The position numbers were made by a program, and so were the translations under genes. Positions 7,631 to 15,457 of a stretch of DNA of 33,147 nucleotides are shown here, piece by piece. Location: assembly GCA_024681195.1 (NCBI GenBank), contig JAILBH010000202.1:1-33147 (forward strand). Direction: 5' to 3'. Positions within the stretch are counted from its first letter, which is position 1. Each line of letters opens with the position of its first letter. This DNA comes from Treponema sp. (GTDB lineage: Bacteria > Spirochaetota > Spirochaetia > Treponematales > Treponemataceae). The notes beneath the pieces are model-generated. The model had not been told where the DNA came from, made no database searches, and saw nothing but the letters and a program-made list of their open reading frames with translations.

Positions 7631-8683
7631 ATGAAATTTCAAAAAACAAACCGCATATATATTATTCTGGGAATGCTTGTGGTATTTGGACTTGCTTCAT
7701 GTGCCCAGGTCGGATACTCCTCTTCTTTTACACCGGAAGAAACTCAAAAACAGCTTAACAACCTGCTTAAAACTCAGGAGCTTGATTCCAAGCAGCGTTA
7801 CGCAATCATAAACCAGATTGCTTCTTCGCGGCTTGCAGAACAAGACTATCATGGTGCAATTCTTCTCTTAACTGAATGGGTAGAAAAGAACCCCGATGAT
7901 ATGTATAACTCTTACTGGCTTTTGATGACTGCACATGCATATCTTTCGCTTGGCGCAGAACCTATTGCAGAATATTATTTTGACAGAATTCTTCAAAACT
8001 GTCCTGACCTGCTTGTAAAAGGCAATTCCATTCACTTTATGTGTCTGCAAAACCTTATTCAGATCAGCAAAACCCCAAGCCACAGAATCAAGTATTTTAA
8101 CGAGCTTATAAACCGCTTTCCTCAGGACATAAATACAACTGAACTTTACCTGAGACTTGCTCTTGAATATGAAAACGACAACCAGTGGGATCAGGCCCTT
8201 AAGGCTTGTGAGCTTTTTGTTCAGCAGGCAGATGCCACAACAAGTCAGATTCCTGGAGAACCAGATGCCTACAAGAATGCACGCCACCTTGTAGATTTTA
8301 ACAACTCTTCTAAGGACTGGACTTTTGAAACTCTGCAGGAGCTTGAAGCTTCTGTTAAAAAAGCTATAAACAACCGTGACTGGCGAACCCTCGATAAATA
8401 CAAGGCAAAGGTTAACTTCTTTACAATGTCGTGGAGACAGGATGAAACTGCTACCAACGCCCAGGAGGAATTCTCTATGGGAGACTGGATGATCCGAAAG
8501 GCTCATTATGCAGACACCCTTGATGAATCTTCCAACGCTAACGAAGCCTATTTGAGAACCTGGGGCTGGAACACCTACGTTTCTACCTGGTACCTTTACT
8601 TTAGAAAAATTAACTTTCCGCTGGATCCTGATATTAACGGTAACTGGGAATGGGCCGGAATTTATCTGGGTAACAAAATCTAA
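7631..8683 (+). CDS. TPR-containing lipoprotein
   Basis: Exported 350-residue protein with hydrophobic segment about 9-22 and lipobox LASC (Cys 24). Residues about 35-215 look like TPR/BamD-type helical repeats (for example YHGAILLLTEWVEKNPDDMYNSYWLLMTAHAYLSLG). The C-terminal third is Trp-rich (several W in about 215-350) and matches nothing I recognise. Its stop overlaps the start of the lytic transglycosylase by one base (TAATG), so the two are translationally coupled. It may act with the transglycosylase and OmpA protein at the outer membrane/peptidoglycan interface. BamD itself is an alternative, but it is longer than typical BamD and the context is different. Confidence 0.75.
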   Translation: MKFQKTNRIYIILGMLVVFGLASCAQVGYSSSFTPEETQKQLNNLLKTQELDSKQRYAIINQIASSRLAEQDYHGAILLLTEWVEKNPDDMYNSYWLLMTAHAYLSLGAEPIAEYYFDRILQNCPDLLVKGNSIHFMCLQNLIQISKTPSHRIKYFNELINRFPQDINTTELYLRLALEYENDNQWDQALKACELFVQQADATTSQIPGEPDAYKNARHLVDFNNSSKDWTFETLQELEASVKKAINNRDWRTLDKYKAKVNFFTMSWRQDETATNAQEEFSMGDWMIRKAHYADTLDESSNANEAYLRTWGWNTYVSTWYLYFRKINFPLDPDINGNWEWAGIYLGNKI

Positions 8684-9891
8684 TGAAAAAACTGCTGTCT
8701 CTTCTGGTCTGTATTCTCTTTATAAACATTTTTTGCTTTGGACAAAACCAGGCTGAGCCTGTGCAGGAAGCCCCTTCGCTGGAAGAATCCATATTTGAAG
8801 AGGCCCTTCCCCTTCTCGAAGAAGAACTGATGGAAGTACCTGAAGAAGCGTCTGGTGACGCCGACGCTCCCGCCACAACCGACGCACCCGACGCCGCTGA
8901 AGCCACCCCAGAAATTCCCCGCAAGGAGCTTACCCTCCCCATGCCGGAGGATAACAAAGAAATTGAACGCTTTAAAAAACAATACCTGGATCCAAAATGG
9001 ACAAAAGTTTTGTATGACGCGCTCGAAAATGGAATAGACTACAGACTATATATCAGAATGGCACTTGCAAATGCAGGACTTCCGCCCGAATTGGAATATC
9101 TTCCTATTGTTGAATCTAACTATAAGACCAATGCCAAATCTCGCTCGGGAGCACTGGGACTTTGGCAATTTATGGCAAACAGCGTATATCCTTTTTTAAC
9201 TTTAAATGATTATGTAGACGAACGTCTGGATCCCTGGAAAGAAACCGACGCTGCTCTCAAAAAGCTTAAAGAAAATTATGACTTGTTTGGAGATTGGCTC
9301 ATTGCCATTGCAGCATACAACTGTGGAGCCGGAGCCATGTCCAGGGCTCTTGCTAAAACTGAGCAGAAGGATTTCTGGACCTTGTGCGAAAAAAATCTTA
9401 TTCCGAACCAGACGCAGCTTTACGTTCCAAAACTGCTTGCTATTGCAGACCTTTGTATAAATTGTGAACATTATAGAATAGAAATTCCTCTTCACGAAGA
9501 AGAATACGAGGTGCTTTATAACGAAAAAAATGCAGTCTTTGATTATGTAACTGTAAACAAGGCCTACTCTATTGCAACTTTAGCACAGAATATGAGGATA
9601 GACACACAGGAATTAAAAAGATTAAATCCGTCTTTTCCTCTTGGCTTTACACATCCGTCACAAAATTCTTCCATAAGGGTTCCTGTTGGAATGGCAGAAA
9701 TGGCCAAAAGTGCTCTTGCTGCAATGGAGCCAATTGATTTTCCTGTAAAATACACTGTTGTTCAGGGGGACTCATTGTGGGCTATTTCCAGACGCTACGG
9801 TTGTACTGTAAGTCAGATTTGCGAGCTCAACGGCATAAAAGAAGATGCAATCCTAAAAATAGGAAAAATTCTTTATATTCCTTCAAAATAG
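8683..9891 (+). CDS. MltD-like lytic murein transglycosylase with LysM
   Basis: Cleaves glycan strands of peptidoglycan. A signal peptide spans about 1-20. A Glu/Pro/Ala/Asp-rich linker (about 24-80) is locally G+C-rich on the DNA. The SLT domain covers about 100-260, with the catalytic Glu E144 in PIVESNY, the partner motif SGALGLWQFM (155-164) and AYNCGAGAM (211-219). A degenerate LysM-like segment lies at about 287-335 and a clear LysM at 357-401 (YTVVQGDSLWAISRRYGCTVSQIC). The architecture matches MltD. No lipobox is seen, unlike E. coli MltD; Cys 18 sits in the hydrophobic segment without a proper lipobox. It is coupled to the upstream TPR lipoprotein and followed 15 bases later by the OmpA-domain gene. 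Confidence 0.92.
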   Translation: MKKLLSLLVCILFINIFCFGQNQAEPVQEAPSLEESIFEEALPLLEEELMEVPEEASGDADAPATTDAPDAAEATPEIPRKELTLPMPEDNKEIERFKKQYLDPKWTKVLYDALENGIDYRLYIRMALANAGLPPELEYLPIVESNYKTNAKSRSGALGLWQFMANSVYPFLTLNDYVDERLDPWKETDAALKKLKENYDLFGDWLIAIAAYNCGAGAMSRALAKTEQKDFWTLCEKNLIPNQTQLYVPKLLAIADLCINCEHYRIEIPLHEEEYEVLYNEKNAVFDYVTVNKAYSIATLAQNMRIDTQELKRLNPSFPLGFTHPSQNSSIRVPVGMAEMAKSALAAMEPIDFPVKYTVVQGDSLWAISRRYGCTVSQICELNGIKEDAILKIGKILYIPSK

Positions 9892-9906
9892 CCCGATAAT
9901 GAACTA

Positions 9907-11268
9907 ATGAAAAAGAATCTTTTTAAATCGGTAGTTATCAGTCTTTTTATTGTTTTTTTGAGCTCATTTACGTCTCTTATGGCTCAGTCACAGGGTCCAA
10001 GTCTTGAATCCACAAGTTCAATTAACTGGGTAACAAGAACCTTTACATCTAATTTGACCCTTGATACAAATAAAGCAGGACTTGTAATGCCTTCTGGCAA
10101 AAAAAAGGCATCTTCAATCATTAAATCAAAAATGCCTCAGCTTATTCAGCCGCCGCTGCTTTCTCTTTATACCGATTCTACAAATACAATAGAAGATCTT
10201 GTAATTCTTGAAGACCTTACCTTAGACCAGGTTTATCAATTTATATTGAACGGCTATAAAACTCCGGATGTATTTACACCAGATGCAGCAAGCCTTTATT
10301 GTACAAACACATTGAACGTTGATGAAATTGGCGAAAAGCTTGTAAAGCATTCATATGCATATAGTCCTGATGAACCAATTGATATTGTTCCATCTCGTGT
10401 ATATTCCGGAATTATTATTGATGCCCGCGGAAAGCTTAAGGTTCATGGAGAATTTGTTAATGGCGACACCAGCGCCTGTTTCTTCCCTACTGTATGGGAT
10501 GAAAACATGAACATTATTTATGAAAAGAATGAGGTTAATCCTTCTGTTGTAAAAAATAGCGGACTTGTTTCTTATGATTATTCAGATAATCCTGAACGCT
10601 ATGAATGGCGAATCGGAACTGACCCTCTTTACATTAAGGCCGTTGAAGTTTTTGGAATTAACAGAACAGACCCTGTAATTAAACGCAGTGACGCTCTTAA
10701 GATTCTTACTGTTCCCCAAAACGTTAAGCTTTTAAACGAAGGTAGAGTTGTAATTCTTTTGGATAAGGAACAGCTTATTTACAACATTGCAACTCCAGAA
10801 AAGGACCGCACCTACTACGCAAAATACGAAGCTGTTAAACAATACTTTTACGAAAATGCAATTCCTGATGTAACTGTAACTGATACACTTGAAGGAATTC
10901 TTTTTGCAATTAATCTGAACTTCTACCCTGATTCTCCTGTTTTACTTCCTGGAGAAAACGCAAGAATTCAGCAGATTGCTGAGCAGCTTAAAACTATTCT
11001 TGTTGATGACGGCTATACAATTCTTGTAGAAGGTCATACTGCAGATGTAGGAAAACCTGTTGGTCAGCTTAATCTTTCTATAGAAAGAACCCAGACAGTT
11101 CAAAACGCACTCATTGCCGAAGGTCTGGATCCAAATATCTTTACCTACAAAGCATATGGCGGAACTCAGCCTATTGCTACCAACGACACAGAAGAAGGCC
11201 GCGCTAAGAACCGACGTGTTTATATTACAGCAAGACCTAGAGCAACCTATATTCAGCGAGACTGGTAA
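9907..11268 (+). CDS. OmpA-domain envelope protein (Tp0624-like)
   Basis: Signal peptide about 1-26 (ending SLMAQS), a long N-terminal region of about 300 residues without a recognised family, then an OmpA/Pal-type peptidoglycan-binding fold from about 335 to 445 (FYPDSPVLLPGE, VEGHTADVG, NLSIERTQ, NRRVYITA). The arrangement and neighbours recall the multidomain Tp0624 protein of T. pallidum; I have not aligned them. Where Pal/OmpA proteins carry the diaminopimelate-binding Asp (GHxD), this protein has Ala 379, with Asp shifted to 380; the partner Arg (R394) is kept. Known treponemal peptidoglycan uses ornithine, which could explain the change. No Shine-Dalgarno sequence is seen; it is probably cotranscribed with the transglycosylase gene. 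Confidence 0.85.
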   Translation: MKKNLFKSVVISLFIVFLSSFTSLMAQSQGPSLESTSSINWVTRTFTSNLTLDTNKAGLVMPSGKKKASSIIKSKMPQLIQPPLLSLYTDSTNTIEDLVILEDLTLDQVYQFILNGYKTPDVFTPDAASLYCTNTLNVDEIGEKLVKHSYAYSPDEPIDIVPSRVYSGIIIDARGKLKVHGEFVNGDTSACFFPTVWDENMNIIYEKNEVNPSVVKNSGLVSYDYSDNPERYEWRIGTDPLYIKAVEVFGINRTDPVIKRSDALKILTVPQNVKLLNEGRVVILLDKEQLIYNIATPEKDRTYYAKYEAVKQYFYENAIPDVTVTDTLEGILFAINLNFYPDSPVLLPGENARIQQIAEQLKTILVDDGYTILVEGHTADVGKPVGQLNLSIERTQTVQNALIAEGLDPNIFTYKAYGGTQPIATNDTEEGRAKNRRVYITARPRATYIQRDW

Positions 11269-11283
11269 AAATTTTAAATCTTA

Positions 11284-13242
11284 TTAATGCTTAGCCTTTT
11301 CAAGAACCTCTGTAAGCTTTGTCAGGAGCCCTGAAAGATTATATGCATATTTAAGTGACGGGAACATAACAAAGCCGGTTGTCATTCCAATATCAAATGG
11401 ACCACCATTTACTTCTGAATATCTGTTGCATTCATCAGTAATACGTTCTTTTATCTTCTTGTAGTTATCTACTGTAAGACCAGAGCTTATAACAGCAAAC
11501 TTATCGCCGGTTATACGCGCAATTATATCATTTGAACGGAAATGCTTTGAAAGAATATCTGCAAAAGTTTTGATTACCCGATCTCCGGCTGCATGTCCGT
11601 ACTGGTCATTAATCTTAGTCAAATCTTTTACGTCAAAACCAAGAATGAGACCAGACTGTCCCATTGCTTCTGCATAACGAAGCGAAGTCTCTCCAAGTTC
11701 ATTAAAGCCGCGGTTATTCTTAAGACCGGTTAGATAATCAATATGGGTAACTTCATTAATAATATTATAGCCTTCGGTAATTGCAACCTTTGTTTTAACA
11801 TGCATTGAATATTCAAAGCTTTCATCAATCTGAATTGAAACAGCTTTTGCAATAAGGTCATAAACTGCGGTATCAAAGTTTCCGCGGCGCATAAGAATAT
11901 AACCGTATTGAATACTGTTTCTGAACAAGGCCATTGTAACCAGCCCATCTCCACCAAAATCAAGATAGCCTTCCGGGATGATTGTTTCATTTGGATTAAA
12001 CTCAACTGTCTGGCGGAATTTTGTACGCTCTCCCCCGTTTGAATAATCAAAACATGAAACAAGCTTTGCTTTTTCGGGAAGATTAAAGAATTCAAACGGC
12101 TTTTTAAATTCAGCCGGCTGATCATAAAGCACAACTGCCGCAGCCTGAATTCCAAAATCACTAATCTGAGAAGTAAGTCTGTTTCCTACTTTTTCAAGGC
12201 TCAAATCATCTTTTATATATGCATCCATTTGAGCAGCCTGGAATACCTGCTGACGTTTATTAAACCATTCAGTTACGGTGAAGCGATCCGTCTGGCCCTT
12301 CACTTGTGATAAATCAAAAGAAATACAATCATCGGGATTAAACTGTTTATTGCAGTTTTTATCTTTTGTAGTAGATTCACGAAGAATTGTCTTTGCATCA
12401 ATTACCTGGACGGCTGGAACATCTTCGCAGTTTATCTGGCTTATAAGAGTTCTTGCAGCAGCATAACCCTGATAATAAACCTGCTGATTAACAGAGGTAA
12501 GGCTTGGCGTACAGAACGAAGCTCTCTGCATATCATCAAAACCTGTTACTACAATATCTTCGGGAATTCTAAGATTTGCACGCTGGGTACAAAAATCCAT
12601 ACATGCAAAAGCAAGGTCGTCGTTTAGTGCAATGATTGCATCAAAATTAAGACGATTCTTTTTCTTAAGATAATAATCGTTTAAAATTCCGTAGGCCGAT
12701 GCATAATGAAAATTACTTTTCCATACAACTATATTTGAAGATGAAATTTTATTCTTTTTGAGAACTTCCTTAATGGAATCGAGACGAAGATTCATTTCTT
12801 TGGAATCGCTTTCTACGCCCATAATACCAAACTTACGGCAATTCTGTTCTTTGATAAGATGCGTAACAAGAGCTTCTATTGCTCCCTGTGCATTACAAAC
12901 AATAGAAGGAATTGTTGGAATTTCATGAGCAATACTTACAATCTTTAAAGGTTTGTAAGAACGCAGATAAGCTGCATAGGCCTGTTTTGACATTCCGTGC
13001 AGCTGGGTTCCAGAAGATATGATGATTCCGTCTACATTTTTTTCATTTACTAAGGAAGCTGCAGCCAAAAACTGATAGTCGTGACCAATCCCGTTATCGG
13101 GTTTGATTTTTCCAATCTGATAAATCAAAAGCTCTATGTTACGTTCTTTGCAACAGGTTGTAATTCCACTTACAAGACATTCTGAATACTCTGAGTTAAG
13201 ATAATCGGCTACAAATCCAATTCTAATTTTGTTACGTTTCAT
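11284..13242 (-). CDS. LacI-type ligand-binding domain fused to degenerate GGDEF
   Basis: The 652-residue protein has no signal peptide, membrane helix or DNA-binding HTH. Residues 1 to about 300 are a LacI/RbsB-type sugar-binding fold (IRIGFVADYLNSEYSECLVSGI at the start, FDAIIALNDDLAFACMDF, IVVTGFDDMQRASFCTPSLTSVNQ). About 310-480 is an unrecognised, possibly GAF-like middle region. From about 490 to the end is a GGDEF domain (DYLTGLKNNRGF, FDVKDLTKINDQYGHAAGD). The signature reads TGDKF (578-582): Gly to Thr and Glu to Lys, so cyclase activity is doubtful. The inhibitory-site RxxD (RSND, 569-572) is intact five residues upstream, so c-di-GMP binding remains plausible. It is a paralogue of the 15444-17405 gene on the other side of the helicase, but has its own promoter. 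Confidence 0.88.
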   Translation of the reverse strand: MKRNKIRIGFVADYLNSEYSECLVSGITTCCKERNIELLIYQIGKIKPDNGIGHDYQFLAAASLVNEKNVDGIIISSGTQLHGMSKQAYAAYLRSYKPLKIVSIAHEIPTIPSIVCNAQGAIEALVTHLIKEQNCRKFGIMGVESDSKEMNLRLDSIKEVLKKNKISSSNIVVWKSNFHYASAYGILNDYYLKKKNRLNFDAIIALNDDLAFACMDFCTQRANLRIPEDIVVTGFDDMQRASFCTPSLTSVNQQVYYQGYAAARTLISQINCEDVPAVQVIDAKTILRESTTKDKNCNKQFNPDDCISFDLSQVKGQTDRFTVTEWFNKRQQVFQAAQMDAYIKDDLSLEKVGNRLTSQISDFGIQAAAVVLYDQPAEFKKPFEFFNLPEKAKLVSCFDYSNGGERTKFRQTVEFNPNETIIPEGYLDFGGDGLVTMALFRNSIQYGYILMRRGNFDTAVYDLIAKAVSIQIDESFEYSMHVKTKVAITEGYNIINEVTHIDYLTGLKNNRGFNELGETSLRYAEAMGQSGLILGFDVKDLTKINDQYGHAAGDRVIKTFADILSKHFRSNDIIARITGDKFAVISSGLTVDNYKKIKERITDECNRYSEVNGGPFDIGMTTGFVMFPSLKYAYNLSGLLTKLTEVLEKAKH

Positions 13243-13250
13243 TTGTTTTA

Positions 13251-13279
13251 ATTATAAAGACAAATAATTGCTTTGTCTA
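13251..13279 (-). promoter_or_regulatory. Sigma70-type promoter of the degenerate GGDEF gene
   Basis: On the minus strand TAGACA (13274-13279), 17-base spacer, TATAAT (13251-13256), then 8 bases to the ATG and no Shine-Dalgarno sequence. It lies in the 46-base gap after the helicase stop codon, so this gene can be expressed independently of the helicase. Confidence 0.6.
13258..13278. promoter_or_regulatory. Operator-like dyad over the promoter
   Basis: AGACAAA (13258-13264) and TTTGTCT (13272-13278) form a perfect inverted repeat with a 7-base spacer. It covers most of the -35 box and the spacer of the promoter of the LacI-like/GGDEF gene. Position suits a repressor site; no regulator is identified. 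Confidence 0.4.
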
Positions 13280-13288
13280 TTTTCTCTC

Positions 13289-15457
13289 CTAATCTTTGAT
13301 TATCTGAAGTGCCTTACTCTGATACTCCGGAAGGAACTTCTTTCTTCCGCCAGATTCAAACTGAACCTCTATCATAAGCTCGCCCTCATTATTGCGGGCA
13401 GAAACTATAACTCCATAACCATAATCATCATGATAAAGCTTTGTGCCTACAGACCATTTTCCTGAAGAACCGGTGTGCATATAAGCAGTGTTCATATAAG
13501 GAGAAGTATAAGCCTTTTTTCCAATTATTTTAAAAGCCTGTTCCGACTCCTGAATAAAAACACTTGGCCTCATAAACTGCAGGCTTCCGTAAAGCATTCG
13601 CTGCGAAGTACTTGTAACATAAAGCTCATCTTTGGCTCGGGTAATTCCAACATAAAAAAGCCGGCGTTCTTCTTCTAAGTCTGCACCAACCTTATTTTCT
13701 CTTGGAAACACGCCCTGTTCAAGACCGGTAATAATTACCTTATTGTATTCAAGACCCTTTGTATTATGAAGAGTAATGAGTGTAACTGCATCGCCCCCGC
13801 TCTCTTCACTCTGGAGCTCCAGTGAACGGTCAAGATTTATTGCATCAAGAAAAGCTGTTAGTCCTTCAAGGCTGCATTCATAAGGAACGGCACTGTTAAT
13901 GAGCTCCTGAAGGTTTGCAATGCGCTGGGTTCCTTCAATTTCATCACTTGCACGGTGGTACTCATCAAGTCCGCTTTTTTTGATTACAGCTTCTACAAAA
14001 TCCGAAAGCTTTTTTGATTTATCAAACAGAGCAACAAGACCTTCTATTATATCAAGAAAATCCCGGGCACCCTGGGCAGCTTTTTTGGACATGGACGGAA
14101 TGCAATTTTTGCAGGCGTCTATAAGACTTGTGTAAGTAAGCTCTCCGTCGGCTGCAACCTGTATTGCAGATTCTAAAATCTTATCCTGAGACTTTTCTCC
14201 AAGTCCACGGGAAGGTTTGTTTACAATACGGCGGAAGGCAATTTCGTCTTTTGCATTTGCGCATAAGGCAAGATAAGCAAGGGTGTCTTTAATTTCTTCG
14301 CGTTCATAAAATTTTAAGGAACCTACAACAACATAAGGAATATGCTTATGAAGAAAATCTTTTTCAAAACCCAGCGACTGAGCATTTGTTCTGTATAAAA
14401 TTGCCCAGTCACTGTACTTTCCGCCGTTTGCAAGAGACTGCGTAATGAGTTCTGAGCAAAAGGTAACTTCGTCATTTTGAGTCGGCAGATAGGCAAGAAC
14501 CGGCATTTTTCCTTCACCACGATCGGCAATAAGAGTTTTTCCAAGCCTGTCCTGATTTTTATTTACAACAGCGCCTGCAGCTTCCAGAATTTTTGAAGTA
14601 GAACGGTAGTTTCGCTCAAGACGGATTATCTGAGTTCCGGGGAACTTTTTAGAAAAGCTTAAAATATTCTGGACTTCGGCACCACGGAACTTATAAATTG
14701 ACTGGTCGTCATCACCAACTACGCATACATAGTTACCGTAGCCTTCTTCTACGCCGGAGATTTTTTGCAAAAGCCTGTACTGTGCAATATTTGAGTCCTG
14801 ATACTCATCAACCATTATTACGTTAAAACGGGAATGAATATCGGCTGCAATCTGCGGTTCATTTTGCAAAACCATAACCGGCATCATAATAAGGTCGCCA
14901 AAATCTACGTTACCTGTAGAACGAAGGCGGCTTTCGTATTTTGAATAAATGTCTGCAATATCAAATTCACTGGCAAGAAGGCTCAAATCATCTTTTGGAG
15001 TAAGGCAGTAATCTTTGGCAAGCGCAATCTGGTGGGCTGCAACCCGTGATTCTTTTTGTGTAAGAGAGGGAACAGCTTTTCGAATGAGGATTGCCATATC
15101 TTCGTCATCATAAACTGTAAAAGACTGCTCTACTCCGGCAGCTTCATAATATTTTCGCAAAAACCAGGAACCAAAGGAGTGAAAGGTTCTTATCTGTGAA
15201 CGGCTGGCTTGTGGATTCATATTTACAGCACGTTCGCGCATTTCGTTTGCAGCTTTTTTTGTAAAGGTAACAGAAAGAATTGAATATGGATTAACGTTTT
15301 TCCGGCTTATGAGGTATGCAATTTTTGTTGTAATAACGCGGGTTTTTCCGGAGCCTGCACCAGCTAAAATCAGCAGAGGCGAACCTTCGTGCTCGACAGC
15401 CTGTCGCTGCTCGGGATTAAGTACAGACAGATACTGCTCGAGGTTATCGTCTGCCAT
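13289..15457 (-). CDS. pcrA: PcrA/UvrD-family DNA helicase
   Basis: Superfamily 1A 3'-5' helicase for repair, replication restart and removal of blocked RNA polymerase. The 722 residues show the Q-motif LNPEQRQAV (13-21), Walker A GAGSGKT (33-39), TFTKKAANEMRER (64-76), DEYQDSN (217-223), VVGDDDQSIYKFRGA, the conserved LERNYRS, TLHNTKGLEYNKV and RRLFYVGITRAKD. The C-terminal 55 residues (VGTKLYHDDYGYGVIVSA...) look like the Tudor-like domain that in PcrA contacts RNA polymerase. The start codon lies inside the last codons of the upstream LacI-like/GGDEF gene (14-base overlap), so the two are translationally linked. UvrD versus PcrA naming cannot be settled here. Confidence 0.95.
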   Translation of the reverse strand: MADDNLEQYLSVLNPEQRQAVEHEGSPLLILAGAGSGKTRVITTKIAYLISRKNVNPYSILSVTFTKKAANEMRERAVNMNPQASRSQIRTFHSFGSWFLRKYYEAAGVEQSFTVYDDEDMAILIRKAVPSLTQKESRVAAHQIALAKDYCLTPKDDLSLLASEFDIADIYSKYESRLRSTGNVDFGDLIMMPVMVLQNEPQIAADIHSRFNVIMVDEYQDSNIAQYRLLQKISGVEEGYGNYVCVVGDDDQSIYKFRGAEVQNILSFSKKFPGTQIIRLERNYRSTSKILEAAGAVVNKNQDRLGKTLIADRGEGKMPVLAYLPTQNDEVTFCSELITQSLANGGKYSDWAILYRTNAQSLGFEKDFLHKHIPYVVVGSLKFYEREEIKDTLAYLALCANAKDEIAFRRIVNKPSRGLGEKSQDKILESAIQVAADGELTYTSLIDACKNCIPSMSKKAAQGARDFLDIIEGLVALFDKSKKLSDFVEAVIKKSGLDEYHRASDEIEGTQRIANLQELINSAVPYECSLEGLTAFLDAINLDRSLELQSEESGGDAVTLITLHNTKGLEYNKVIITGLEQGVFPRENKVGADLEEERRLFYVGITRAKDELYVTSTSQRMLYGSLQFMRPSVFIQESEQAFKIIGKKAYTSPYMNTAYMHTGSSGKWSVGTKLYHDDYGYGVIVSARNNEGELMIEVQFESGGRKKFLPEYQSKALQIIKD

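Noticed and set aside
8680..8982. Open frame on the minus strand opposite the transglycosylase 5' end
   Set aside because: It mirrors the low-complexity Glu/Ala/Pro linker, giving Gly/Phe- or Ser-rich nonsense; the plus-strand gene has clear domains.
9892..9899. CCCGATAA before the OmpA-domain gene as a FliA -10 box
   Set aside because: No TAAA-type -35 lies 11 or so bases upstream, and the gene follows the transglycosylase by only 15 bases.
11269..11283. Terminator between the convergent OmpA and GGDEF genes
   Set aside because: The 15-base AT-rich gap has no stem-loop.
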